From contig NZ_MAYH01000023.1 in NCBI RefSeq assembly GCF_001684975.1, positions 620,001 through 684,000 on the forward strand: a DNA stretch of 64,000 bases, written 5' to 3'. The position numbers were made by a program, and so were the translations under genes. The notes below the pieces were generated by a model. That model was given only the letters and a program-made list of their open reading frames with translations, was not told where the DNA came from and did not search any database. Shown in pieces: positions 26,294 through 35,493 of the stretch (positions are counted from its first letter, which is position 1; each line of letters starts with the position of its first letter). Origin of the DNA: Chryseobacterium artocarpi (GTDB lineage Bacteria; Bacteroidota; Bacteroidia; Flavobacteriales; Weeksellaceae).

Positions 26294-28660
26294 TCAAAAC
26301 TTGAAACCTATACTGAAATATATTCTTGAAAAATCAAGCTGATTATTTCTTGAAATATTAAGACTGATAGGACCCAGTAAAGATTCATAACCTAAGTTCA
26401 CTCCATATCCAAACATATCAAAACTGTCATTAAACGGCGAAAACTCTTCACTTACCTTTCCATAGCTGAAAGATGGTGTCAGATATAACCTTTTCATGAT
26501 TCTGTATTGAAGAGATACACCCGCCTTTGCCACGGAATTCATTGGAAGTTCTTTTTGGCGAAGCCCGTTGAATTCAGGGTTTAATAAGTCATAATTGTAC
26601 TCACTTCCCCCAAGATTATACTTTTGGTTCAGGAAAAAATAAGGAACCGAATCTTCTCTCACCGACCCAAAACTTGTTCCCAGAAAAAGATTAGCCTTTG
26701 CCGCAAGTCTTCTGGTGATTGGATAAGCAAAATTTTCATTTAAAGTAAAAGATACCAGATTTTTAGGAATAAAATAATAAGAATCTTTCGGATTTAATAT
26801 AGGATACAACTGAGGCTGAACTGTCTCCAGATCATATAATTCGTACTGATCTCCGTAGTAAAACCTTGTGCTTACCTGCAAATGATTGCCTTTGGTAAAG
26901 AAGTATCTTTTATTGAGGCTATTTTGTTCAAACTTTATAAATGTATTGAAATTACTGTGGTTATAAAGCTTTTTACTGTAGTTGTCTATTTTTGCCTGAT
27001 CCACTTTATCCAGTAAACTGTACATTCTTTCCGCACTGAATTCTGTTCCTACAGAGATAAAAGCATTCGGATTGATATTGTAATTTAAAGCAACTTTTCC
27101 TGTTATATTTCTGTACATATGATTGGGAAATCTCGTATTATAATCTCCGTCCTCGTAACTAAATATTCTAAAAGTCAGGTCATTACTTTTAAGATGAACC
27201 ATTTTTGCTTCAAGATCTACCCACCAGTGATCACCACTTCCTAAAAATCCCTGATAAGCCAGACGTGCCTTAAAACGTTCTGAAATATCGATCGTAGCAA
27301 GAAATCTGGATCTGTTGGCAAGAATATTTCTGTAAGTATAATTTACAATGATTCCCACAGACTGTTCTGTATCGTAATGTAATGCCAGTTTGAAAGCTCC
27401 CTTCTTTGCTTTTTTAACGAAAATATTCATGGTAAGAGCATCTCCCGTATTCGTATAAGTGTAATATACTTTTTCATATTGGCGCATTCCAAACACCCTG
27501 TCTATCGCTTCATTCACTGTTTTTACATCATAATACTTTCCTTCCGTTAACCCTAATTCTCGTTTGATTACAGCAACTTCAACCTCATCTGTAAGCGGTG
27601 TTCCATCTTCTTCATTAAAGGTAAATTTTGTGGTCGGCAGCTTCACCTCTTCAATCATTTCATGCTCATACTTAATCCCTAATTTTCTTTGCGCTTCTGC
27701 TAAAGCTACAAATTCAGGAAGGTGTTTTCTTGCTTCTGTCTCACCGATTTTTATAATCTTTCTGAACCTTGCAAAATCTTTTGTTGTAATATCCCCCAGA
27801 GGATCAACAAAATCTACGAGAATATTGGATAAAGCCTTCTGATGTTTAAAATCCTCTACAGAACGTATGGCATGGGTCTGATAGATCATTTTCATAGGAT
27901 TCTCGATCTCTTTTTTAGTAAAAAGCCTAAATCCTGTATAACCTCCAATAACAAAATCTGCTCCCATCTGACGAACCTCATTCGCAGGATAATTACGATC
28001 CAAACCTCCGTCTACCAATAGTTTCCCATCAATATAAACCGGAGCAAAAGCCGCAGGAATAGCAAGTGTAGAACGAATAGCCAATGGTAAAGAACCTTTT
28101 TTCTGCATAACCAGCCCTCCATTTTCAATATCCGAAGAAGTAAGCTCTACCGGAATTCTTAATTGGCTGAAATCATTAATATGTTTGGCATTAAAAGTGA
28201 GCGTATTTAAAACTTCACCCATGTACTGTCCTTCAATATAAGAGCTTGGAAGCGTTGGAACTCCCTTTACTACAGGAAACTCAAGGATATATTTATCATA
28301 CTCATCCTTTTCACTGATGTTGACTTTACTGTAAGGAATTTTATTGCTTAGAATCCTGTTCCAGTCTACTTTATAGATGGTTTTCTTGAGCTGGTCAGCG
28401 TTATATCCCATGGCATATAAACCACCCAAAATACCCCCCATACTCGTTCCGGTAATATAATCCACCTTGATTCCCAGAGAATCGATCATTTTCAAAATAC
28501 CAATATGAGCAAAGCCTTTCGCACCTCCTCCACTTAAAGCTAAACCAAACTTAGTATCCTTTGAAACATTCTGAAGTCTGATCTGGAGAGAGTCATTTAC
28601 TTGCTGAGATTTGAGAAAAAAAGAGGAAATAATGGTTACAAATATCAGAAGCTTTTTCAT
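26294..28660 (-). CDS. Patatin-like phospholipase fused to an outer-membrane beta-barrel
   Basis: A 788-residue protein with a signal peptide (about 1-18). The patatin domain (about 36-330) has the oxyanion loop SGGGAKG (43-49), the nucleophile GTSMG with Ser73 and the dyad Asp217 in VDGGLD. A POTRA-like region (about 350-420; KYYDVKTVNEAIDRVFGM) and a C-terminal 16-strand barrel of the BamA/Omp85 surface-antigen type follow, ending IYFSIGFKF. This order matches type Vd (PlpD-like) secretion, in which the lipase domain is exposed or released. It is a single gene, convergent with the peroxidase operon. Function as a surface phospholipase is likely; the physiological target is unknown. Confidence 0.9.
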   Translation of the reverse strand: MKKLLIFVTIISSFFLKSQQVNDSLQIRLQNVSKDTKFGLALSGGGAKGFAHIGILKMIDSLGIKVDYITGTSMGGILGGLYAMGYNADQLKKTIYKVDWNRILSNKIPYSKVNISEKDEYDKYILEFPVVKGVPTLPSSYIEGQYMGEVLNTLTFNAKHINDFSQLRIPVELTSSDIENGGLVMQKKGSLPLAIRSTLAIPAAFAPVYIDGKLLVDGGLDRNYPANEVRQMGADFVIGGYTGFRLFTKKEIENPMKMIYQTHAIRSVEDFKHQKALSNILVDFVDPLGDITTKDFARFRKIIKIGETEARKHLPEFVALAEAQRKLGIKYEHEMIEEVKLPTTKFTFNEEDGTPLTDEVEVAVIKRELGLTEGKYYDVKTVNEAIDRVFGMRQYEKVYYTYTNTGDALTMNIFVKKAKKGAFKLALHYDTEQSVGIIVNYTYRNILANRSRFLATIDISERFKARLAYQGFLGSGDHWWVDLEAKMVHLKSNDLTFRIFSYEDGDYNTRFPNHMYRNITGKVALNYNINPNAFISVGTEFSAERMYSLLDKVDQAKIDNYSKKLYNHSNFNTFIKFEQNSLNKRYFFTKGNHLQVSTRFYYGDQYELYDLETVQPQLYPILNPKDSYYFIPKNLVSFTLNENFAYPITRRLAAKANLFLGTSFGSVREDSVPYFFLNQKYNLGGSEYNYDLLNPEFNGLRQKELPMNSVAKAGVSLQYRIMKRLYLTPSFSYGKVSEEFSPFNDSFDMFGYGVNLGYESLLGPISLNISRNNQLDFSRIYFSIGFKF

Positions 28661-28831
28661 GGGACAACCAGTTTAAGAGTGTGGAATTTTACAGTAAATA
28701 TACAATTATACCACAAAAGCTGACAAAAAATCTCATCTATTTGTCTATTTAAGAAGAACTTAAAAATACAATTCCATACAAATTTAAAATCTGCGAAATC
28801 AGAAAGATCTAAGGGAAAAATCTATGAAAAT

Positions 28832-31519
28832 TTAATAAGACTTTACGCTTTCCACGAAGTTAACATCCGGGTTCAGGATTTCAAGAATAAGGTTTTTTAC
28901 AGCCTTCATCGCATCATCAATATTTCCTTTGTCAAACTGAAGAGAAACCATTCCCTTTTTAGCATCAGCAAAGCTCCAGATTCCCGTTTCGATAGGATAT
29001 CCCCAGAACTCAGGAAGATGTTGCACCACATAATGATAAATACAGAGCTGTAAAGCCTGTTTTCTGTCACTGTTATGGAAATATTCTGCAACATTGTCCT
29101 CATCAATTTTCACTGTCAGATTTTTAATTTTGGCAGTTTTATAATCGATGATTCGTAAAGTTCCATTTAGCTTATCAATTCTGTCGATGAATCCCATGAA
29201 TGAAATTTTATCATTTCCTTCAAGGTAAAATTCTATGTTTTCGAACCTTCTTTCAATATCAACAATCTCTAAAGTATTTCCTTGTTTTATCAGTTCAAGA
29301 TCATGATTAAGGACATTTTCAATTACCTTTTTCGCAATGGCTTTATGGATGTAATTCATCCCCTTCTCGTAGAATTCCGGTTGATGTTTAAGCTTTTCAA
29401 TCGCTATATTTATATATTCATCTATCGCTTTAATTGATTTTACTAAATCGCTTTCTTTTAAAACCTTACCTTTAAGCATCTCATAAACTTCTTGAAGTGA
29501 ATAATGCACCAGGTTCCCATAGTTTTTCACCGATAACTCTTCTTCAATTTCGTCCGTTTCCGAAGTGTTCAGAATCTTTGATAAGTAAAAATCTATCGGA
29601 TTATAAAGGTAGCTTGTAAGATGCGAAGCCGAGACTTTTCCTTTCCATTTCTGAAGACGCTCCTTTACAATTTCCGTCTTGGAAATTTCTATAGGTTTAG
29701 TCATAATAGGTTCCGAAGAATTCTCAATGATCAGATGCTCAATCTCATGGGAACTCTCCATTTCAATCTGAGTAATGAAACGGCTTTTTTCTCCCGTATT
29801 CACCCCGGAACTTAATGCATTGTACAGCAAATGAACATTCTGCGCATCCTGAATCAGCCGGTAAAAGTGATAGGCATAAATACTATCATTTTCCAGGAAA
29901 GTATGAAGATCAAAAAACCTCCTGATATCAAAAGGAATATAAGTATTCTGTGAATTTCCCAACGGCAGCTTCCCTTCGTTCACGGAAAGCAGAATAACGT
30001 TTTCAAAGTTCAGCAAACGCGTTTCCAGCAACCCCATGATCTGCAATCCTCGCAGTGGCTCTCCCTGAAAATCTATACTCTCGGAATTGATATGCTGATT
30101 GATAAGAATTTCCAGCGTCTCCATTTTGATCTCAATATTGTAAGGCGTCAACTGGTTTTTAATGATTCTGAAAGCATTTTCAAAGTGGGAAACATTTTCA
30201 TACTGAATATCGTCTATTTCCAGCCATTTTACCTGATGACAGAAAGAAATCAGTATATCCAGATAAGCATTTGTGCTTACAGCCTTCTGCAAAAGTCCGA
30301 AATAAGACAGCTCACTCAGCAGTTCATTCAGAAGCTTTTTAGAAATATAAACAATATTCCTCTCCTCTATTTTCGCTTTAAAATCATTGATGATCAGTTC
30401 ATCTTTAGCAGACTTCGGAAGCTCTTCCAGAATCGGGAATATATCTCTGTAGTAATAGGATGTTTTATTCTTTTCAAGTTGTTTCTGCAAATAAAACAGT
30501 CGTTTTACCGCATTGGAAAAAGACAGATTTTTAAGCGGAAAACCCATCGTGATATTCAGGTTTTCTACGCCGTGCATCACATCAAGACTTGCGGGCAGAA
30601 GATTTTCATCCAACAGAACAACAGCAGTATTGGAAAAAGTTTTGTTATTAATTTCCTTAAAAATTTCCGGTAGTACTTTGGTTTGCGTTACATTTCCGGA
30701 AACTTCATAGACTTTAATCTTTTTGGGTTGGTTAAAATCATCCTCAATCCATTCAAAAACCCTGTTATCATCAAATTCCTTCCATGTTTTATGATTTCTG
30801 AGAAACTTTCCTGCTTCCTGTCTTTCATCATTAAAATAATAACGATCCGCCTGAAAGAAACATTGTGCTTTATTCCACTGTAAAAGATTTCTTACGAGTT
30901 TTTCTTCCACCGGCGTAAAGGCATTAAATCCGCAGAAAACAAATTGTTCCGGGGTACTCCTTGCAAAATCCGAGATCCCGGCTTTAGCAGCCTCGTGAAT
31001 CATTCCTGACGTAGCCCAATTCTTTTCCTGCAATCTGCTTTTCAGTTCAGGAAGAAAAACGTTCATGTTTTGCCAGAAATTAAGAAACTTCTTTCTCGGA
31101 ACATCATCATCTTCGCCAAGATCCTGAGCCCATTCTTTAATCCTTTCCTCATCAAACATATACTGTAAAACCGCAACATCACTATCGGAGAATTTAAGAA
31201 TATCATCCCAATCCTTTTGTAATGTTGGAAACCATTTCAAAAAATCCGAAAAATCATCTCTGGGAATTAAATTCAAACTTCGGTATACATCAAATGAAAA
31301 AAGCCACAACGGAATACCCTGAATTACCTGTTTATCAGCAATTTTATTAATCAACTCCTCGATCGTAAAGAAATTCGGCAATAGCCCCGAATAATTGTTT
31401 TCCTCCAGAATCTGTCTGATAAATACAATCGGACGTTTTCCCGGCAGGATAATATTAAACGCAGAAAGATCCGGGTTTTGCGCTAAAAGTTCGTGAATGA
31501 TCTTATTGAGGAATTTCAA
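28832..31519 (-). CDS. AddB/RecB-type PD-(D/E)XK exonuclease-helicase subunit
   Basis: An 895-residue protein with an AddB-like layout. The N-terminal helicase-like half has a decayed Walker A region (ILPGKRP, 24-30), and a middle segment carries ILLSVNEGKLPLG. The C-terminal PD-(D/E)XK nuclease has GFIDRID (Asp779), IDYKT (Asp792, Lys794) and the QALQLCIYHY helix. The iron-sulfur cysteines of Bacillus AddB are not evident, and no addA helicase gene is adjacent. It would act in double-strand break processing. The start is TTG at 31519, overlapping the upstream stop as TTGA, which supports translational coupling to the DUF922 gene. Confidence 0.82.
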   Translation of the reverse strand: MKFLNKIIHELLAQNPDLSAFNIILPGKRPIVFIRQILEENNYSGLLPNFFTIEELINKIADKQVIQGIPLWLFSFDVYRSLNLIPRDDFSDFLKWFPTLQKDWDDILKFSDSDVAVLQYMFDEERIKEWAQDLGEDDDVPRKKFLNFWQNMNVFLPELKSRLQEKNWATSGMIHEAAKAGISDFARSTPEQFVFCGFNAFTPVEEKLVRNLLQWNKAQCFFQADRYYFNDERQEAGKFLRNHKTWKEFDDNRVFEWIEDDFNQPKKIKVYEVSGNVTQTKVLPEIFKEINNKTFSNTAVVLLDENLLPASLDVMHGVENLNITMGFPLKNLSFSNAVKRLFYLQKQLEKNKTSYYYRDIFPILEELPKSAKDELIINDFKAKIEERNIVYISKKLLNELLSELSYFGLLQKAVSTNAYLDILISFCHQVKWLEIDDIQYENVSHFENAFRIIKNQLTPYNIEIKMETLEILINQHINSESIDFQGEPLRGLQIMGLLETRLLNFENVILLSVNEGKLPLGNSQNTYIPFDIRRFFDLHTFLENDSIYAYHFYRLIQDAQNVHLLYNALSSGVNTGEKSRFITQIEMESSHEIEHLIIENSSEPIMTKPIEISKTEIVKERLQKWKGKVSASHLTSYLYNPIDFYLSKILNTSETDEIEEELSVKNYGNLVHYSLQEVYEMLKGKVLKESDLVKSIKAIDEYINIAIEKLKHQPEFYEKGMNYIHKAIAKKVIENVLNHDLELIKQGNTLEIVDIERRFENIEFYLEGNDKISFMGFIDRIDKLNGTLRIIDYKTAKIKNLTVKIDEDNVAEYFHNSDRKQALQLCIYHYVVQHLPEFWGYPIETGIWSFADAKKGMVSLQFDKGNIDDAMKAVKNLILEILNPDVNFVESVKSY

Positions 31520-32052
31520 AGGGCTTGGTAGCTTTTAAGGTTTTCTAGTTCTGTGGAAATAGCAGCGTTGTATTCTGCCTGTTTTTCTTTGTCCATCCCA
31601 TGACGGGTGTCTTTGTCATAGGACATCTGGAAGTTTTTATATTGATTGGAAATATCGTTATAAATTGATTTAAATAACCTGTCGTAATCTCCGGAAGTTC
31701 TTACTTTTTCATCAATAGCTTTTCTGAATTTCCTTACAAAAAGCTCTGCAATGTCAAAGTGCTTCTGTTCATGCAAAAGAATATAATCGTTGATTTTTTT
31801 TACATCCTTCCATGATTTTTCTTCGTGAAAAACGGTTTTAATTTCAATTTTCACAGGAGACTTTGGGTTCGAAGATTTTACTACGGAATATTCCCAACCG
31901 CAATTCGTGTAAGCGGCAACATCAGGATTATTCCTTCTGTTCACAGAGCTTTTAAAATTACTCCAATCCAGTTTTTGCCCTTCCTGCCAGAAAATTTTCT
32001 GTCCGAACATAATATTGGCAGTCAGTAAACACAATACAGTAATCAGTTTCAT
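31516..32052 (-). CDS. DUF922-like secreted putative zinc protease
   Basis: A 178-residue protein with a signal peptide (about 1-17). It contains a full HExxH motif, HEQKH at 94-98, followed by FDIAELFVRKFR. This matches the DUF922 type of predicted secreted zinc-dependent protease. It is preceded by a small lipoprotein gene with 1-nt overlap (TAATG) and overlaps the AddB-like gene by 4 nt, so the three genes form one transcript. Protease activity is predicted from the motif only. Confidence 0.75.
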   Translation of the reverse strand: MKLITVLCLLTANIMFGQKIFWQEGQKLDWSNFKSSVNRRNNPDVAAYTNCGWEYSVVKSSNPKSPVKIEIKTVFHEEKSWKDVKKINDYILLHEQKHFDIAELFVRKFRKAIDEKVRTSGDYDRLFKSIYNDISNQYKNFQMSYDKDTRHGMDKEKQAEYNAAISTELENLKSYQAL

Positions 32053-32456
32053 TATTTTACTACAATGGTTTTTGTGATCCAGTTATTTCCTCCATTCCAG
32101 AATTTAAAAGTATATTTTCCTTTCTGTCTTGGGCTGAAATTAATCTGATTCGCTCCAGTATAGCTGTTTTGTGCACAAGGACCGTTGGTAATGTATTTGT
32201 AGGCAGTAACAGTTCTCTCAAGATTGTTGTTATAAATATAATCATATCCATAAAAACCCTGACATTGAGATGGATATGTGGAATACGTTTTTATACTCTG
32301 AAGTGCAAAAACATCCATGGTATCATTTACAATTTTCACACTGTCTATTTTGATCTTATCAATGGATTCAATGGTCTCGTAATCATCGTCGTTACAAGAA
32401 ACCATTACTAAGCCAAACAATACTGTTGCAAATCCAATATTTAAAAGTTTTTTCAT
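32052..32456 (-). CDS. Hypothetical small lipoprotein
   Basis: A 134-residue lipoprotein with lipobox VMVSCN (Cys21) and an acidic NDDDYETIES segment just after it, typical of surface-exported Bacteroidetes lipoproteins. The mature part has several aromatic residues and two distant Cys (QCQGFYGYDY and GPCAQN) and ends in short beta-like strands (KYTFKFWNGGNNWITKTIVVK). No family recognised. It is first in the operon with the DUF922 and AddB-like genes. Confidence 0.75.
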   Translation of the reverse strand: MKKLLNIGFATVLFGLVMVSCNDDDYETIESIDKIKIDSVKIVNDTMDVFALQSIKTYSTYPSQCQGFYGYDYIYNNNLERTVTAYKYITNGPCAQNSYTGANQINFSPRQKGKYTFKFWNGGNNWITKTIVVK

Positions 32457-32518
32457 AACCTACAATTTTGTGATTATTAATAAACAATTAGCAAAAATTA
32501 TTCCCTAATCAGTGTAAA

Positions 32519-33154
32519 TTAGGAATTAAAATTACCTTTTGATACATAGACTACTTTCTTAGTATCAAAAAATTCTCCATCAAAATAGTGTTTTAGGTTA
32601 AAAATTTCACATTTAAGTCCGGCAAGCTCTTCTGCAAGATCTCCACCTTTTAAATATAAAATTCCGTTATGTTTAGGATTAAACTGTTCTTTTTCAAATT
32701 TTCCTTTCAGCCATCTTAGGAATTCCGGCATCTGAGTAACGGCTCTGCTGACGATAAAGTGGAACTTTTCTTTCAGTTTTTCTGCTCTTCCATGAATCGC
32801 AGTTACATTTTTCAATCCAACCCCTTCTGATACAGCCTGTACTACGCTGATTTTCTTTCCAATGGAATCAATCAGGGTAAACTGTGTTTCAGGGAAAAGG
32901 ATCGCTAAAGGAATTCCAGGAAAACCTCCTCCCGTTCCGATATCCAATACTTTTGTTCCCGGAGCAAATTCCATCACTTTTGCAATTCCCAAAGAGTGAA
33001 GAATATGTTTTTCATACAATGATTCCATATCTTTTCTGGAAATCACGTTGATCTTTTCATTCCATTCATTGTACAGTGTTTCCAGTTTTGCAAACTGTTC
33101 TATCTGTGTTTCTGTAAGATCCGGAAAGTATTTTAATAGTAACGATGTAGACAT
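32519..33154 (-). CDS. rsmG: 16S rRNA (guanine(527)-N7)-methyltransferase RsmG
   Basis: A 211-residue RsmG, which methylates G527 of 16S rRNA using S-adenosylmethionine. Motifs are LDIGTGGGFPGIPLAI (SAM binding), NVTAIHGRAE and IVSRAVTQMPEF. I place the start at ATG 33154 (MSTSLLLKYFPDL), which gives the family's normal length. An upstream in-frame TTG at 33202 adds 16 unrelated residues and coincides with the -33 element of the promoter. Confidence 0.95.
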   Translation of the reverse strand: MSTSLLLKYFPDLTETQIEQFAKLETLYNEWNEKINVISRKDMESLYEKHILHSLGIAKVMEFAPGTKVLDIGTGGGFPGIPLAILFPETQFTLIDSIGKKISVVQAVSEGVGLKNVTAIHGRAEKLKEKFHFIVSRAVTQMPEFLRWLKGKFEKEQFNPKHNGILYLKGGDLAEELAGLKCEIFNLKHYFDGEFFDTKKVVYVSKGNFNS

Positions 33155-33172
33155 GTGAATTATTATAATCTG

Positions 33173-33202
33173 CAAAAATAAGTTTTTATTAGCTTTATTC
33201 AA
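33173..33202 (-). promoter_or_regulatory. Consensus Bacteroidota promoter of rsmG
   Basis: On the minus strand TTG (33202-33200), a 19-nt spacer and TATTTTTG (33180-33173) match the -33/-7 consensus exactly. The -7 element ends 18 nt before the ATG at 33154. Confidence 0.75.
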
Positions 33203-33243
33203 ACTTTCAGGAAGAGTATATCAAAAAATAGTACGGTATCTTT

Positions 33244-34089
33244 TTAATGGGTACTTTCTCTTTCTATAGGATTATTCCCTTTTTTAAGCATTCTGGCTAT
33301 TTCTGCATCATTATTTCCTTTTCCTGCTTTTTTTATTTGGTCTAGATCCAACTGAGCAATATAGCCGTCTTTCAGCTGTATTCCCATCTTTCCTGCTTTT
33401 GAATCTACGTTCATACTTTCAATATCTTCAGGACTAAAAACATCATTTTTCAAAAGTTTTTTATACTCCTGCTCAGTTATTTTTTTGCTGTTTTTAGGAA
33501 CTAAAGAGAACATTTCATTTACTTTTTTCACCTGAATCAAATTAAAAATATGATCATCTTCTGAATCTCTTACTCTCACAATCAAACCCGGAAGTCCATT
33601 GAATTTATAAGGTCCATCATTCACCGGATAGTCTTTAGAAAACCATGCTTCCCATTCTCTTCCTTTGTATTTAGCAGTAGCTTTTTGGCAATTTATATCA
33701 TTAATTTTAAGAAATTCTTTGTGAATGACCCATTTTGGCGACTCATGATCTGTAAGGACAAGGTTTGCCGTTTTAAATTTATCGTATAAGTTTGTTTCTT
33801 TCTTTGCGTAATCTTTTTCAAGGATATAATTGAGATTCCTGTCATAGTTTTTACTTTTAAAAAGGGCTGCAAGATCTTTATTCACCTGATAAGCAGAATC
33901 TCTCTCATATTTTACAGCATTATAAAAATAGGACTTTTTACCGTCTGTATCCAGATTCATATAATCTGTGACTTCAGCATATTTATTCTCAATGTCAGGC
34001 TTCATTTTGTATTCGTACACAAAGCGGTAATTCTGAGCAGAAACAGTAGCTGCGAATGCCAGAAATAAAATTTGAAACTTTTTTTTCAT
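33244..34089 (-). CDS. GLPGLI family secreted protein
   Basis: A 281-residue protein with a signal peptide (residues 1-18, AATVSAQ). It contains the family-defining GLPGLI motif in YKFNGLPGLIVRVRD, preceded by WEAWFSKDYPVNDGPY, all typical of the Bacteroidetes GLPGLI (Porph_ging) family. Function is unknown for the family. It is divergent from the aminotransferase gene. A minus-strand TATATTTG (34160-34153) lies 63 nt upstream as a possible -7 element. Confidence 0.88.
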   Translation of the reverse strand: MKKKFQILFLAFAATVSAQNYRFVYEYKMKPDIENKYAEVTDYMNLDTDGKKSYFYNAVKYERDSAYQVNKDLAALFKSKNYDRNLNYILEKDYAKKETNLYDKFKTANLVLTDHESPKWVIHKEFLKINDINCQKATAKYKGREWEAWFSKDYPVNDGPYKFNGLPGLIVRVRDSEDDHIFNLIQVKKVNEMFSLVPKNSKKITEQEYKKLLKNDVFSPEDIESMNVDSKAGKMGIQLKDGYIAQLDLDQIKKAGKGNNDAEIARMLKKGNNPIERESTH

Positions 34090-34234
34090 AGGATTAGTTT
34101 TATAATCAATACGATTTCAGCAATAATGGCGGAGCTAAAACAATATTAAATCCAAATATAGTGAATCCTTTGAAACCTGATAAAAATCTTTAAACTAGCC
34201 CCGTTTTTATTTCATCTGCAAGACGTTTTTATTA

Positions 34235-34242
34235 TATATTTG
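34235..34242 (+). promoter_or_regulatory. -7 promoter element of the aminotransferase gene
   Basis: TATATTTG fits TAnnTTTG, 21 nt upstream of the ATG at 34264. No exact TTG lies at -33. Its overlap with an in-frame TTG (34240) creates a false longer start. Confidence 0.6.
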
Positions 34243-34263
34243 TTAAAATTCAAAAAAAAATAC

Positions 34264-35457
34264 ATGGATAAACTTTCGGACAGAGTAAAAAGATTAGGAT
34301 ACTCACAGACTTTTGTAATGTCTAATAAAGCCAGAGAAATGAAAGCCAGCGGAATAGACGTGATCAGCTTAACTCTTGGTGAACCGGATTTCGATGTACC
34401 GGATAATATCAAACAGGCAGCTTTCGATGCCATTAATGAAAACTACAGCCACTACTCTCCTGTTCCGGGATTCCTTGAACTGCGCGAGGCGATTGCTTAT
34501 AAATTAAAAAGAGACAACAATCTTGAATATAAACCAACACAAATTTGTGTTTCCAATGGTGCTAAACAGGCTATTTTAAATGTTCTGGCAGCGATTATCA
34601 ATGATGGCGACGAGGTTTTATTACCTGCTCCTTATTGGGTAAGCTATGATGAAATGGTAAAAATGATGGGCGGAAATTCTGTAATGCTTCCTACTTCGTA
34701 TGTTACTGATTTCAAAGTTACAGCGGAACAACTTGAAGAAGCTATTACAGATAAGACAAAAGCAATCCTTTTCAGTTCTCCATGTAATCCTTCCGGGGGA
34801 TATTATACTTATGACGAATTGAAATCTATTGCAAAAGTAGTGGCAAAATACCCTCATGTAACAATCATTTCAGATGAGATCTATGAATTCATCAATTATG
34901 AGACGAAAACAACTTCCATCGCTCAGTTTCCTGAGGTTTACGAACAGACTGCCGTAATCAACGGGATGTCAAAAGCCTTTGCCATGACAGGATGGAGAAT
35001 CGGATACTCCGCATGTCCTGAGTGGCTGGCAAAAGCTTGTGAAAAAGTACAGGGACAGATGACAAGCGGTGCCAACACCGTAGCTCAGAGAGCTTCTATC
35101 ACTGCATTAAAGACAGATCCTTCAGAATACAGATATATGATTGATGCTTTCAAGAAAAGAAGAGATCTTGTGTATGAATTAATCCAGGAAATTCCAGGGT
35201 TCAAAGTACTGCTTCCAAAAGCTGCATTTTATTTCTTCCCGGACATCTCACATTACATTGGAAAAACATTGAACGGAACAGAAATTAAAAATTCTGATGA
35301 CTTCGCAATGTTCTTGTTAGAAAATGCTCACGTAGGATGTGTAGGTGGTTTTTCATTCGGTAGCCCGGAATGTATCAGATTCTCTTATGCTGCTTCTGAA
35401 GAAGATTTAAGAAAGGCTATGAAACGAATCAAGGATTTATTAGACCAATTTAATTAA
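34264..35457 (+). CDS. PLP-dependent aspartate-type aminotransferase
   Basis: A 397-residue class I aminotransferase of the AspC (Ib) subgroup, which transfers amino groups between aspartate and 2-oxoglutarate or related substrates. Motifs are LTLGEPDFDVPDNI, APYWVSYDEM, SSPCNPSGGYY, ISDEIYE and the PLP lysine in NGMSKAFAMTGWRIGY. I start at ATG 34264 (MDKLSDRVKRLG), not at the TTG 24 nt upstream that lies in the -7 element. The next gene, an M16 peptidase, follows after 36 nt and may be co-transcribed. Confidence 0.92.
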   Translation: MDKLSDRVKRLGYSQTFVMSNKAREMKASGIDVISLTLGEPDFDVPDNIKQAAFDAINENYSHYSPVPGFLELREAIAYKLKRDNNLEYKPTQICVSNGAKQAILNVLAAIINDGDEVLLPAPYWVSYDEMVKMMGGNSVMLPTSYVTDFKVTAEQLEEAITDKTKAILFSSPCNPSGGYYTYDELKSIAKVVAKYPHVTIISDEIYEFINYETKTTSIAQFPEVYEQTAVINGMSKAFAMTGWRIGYSACPEWLAKACEKVQGQMTSGANTVAQRASITALKTDPSEYRYMIDAFKKRRDLVYELIQEIPGFKVLLPKAAFYFFPDISHYIGKTLNGTEIKNSDDFAMFLLENAHVGCVGGFSFGSPECIRFSYAASEEDLRKAMKRIKDLLDQFN

Positions 35458-35493
35458 GAATTAAAAAACGGTAAATAAAACACAACCATTACA

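Noticed and set aside
30092..30673. 193-codon plus-strand ORF
   Set aside because: It is antisense to the AddB-like gene, whose frame and motifs are convincing; the ORF is low-complexity and F/I-rich.
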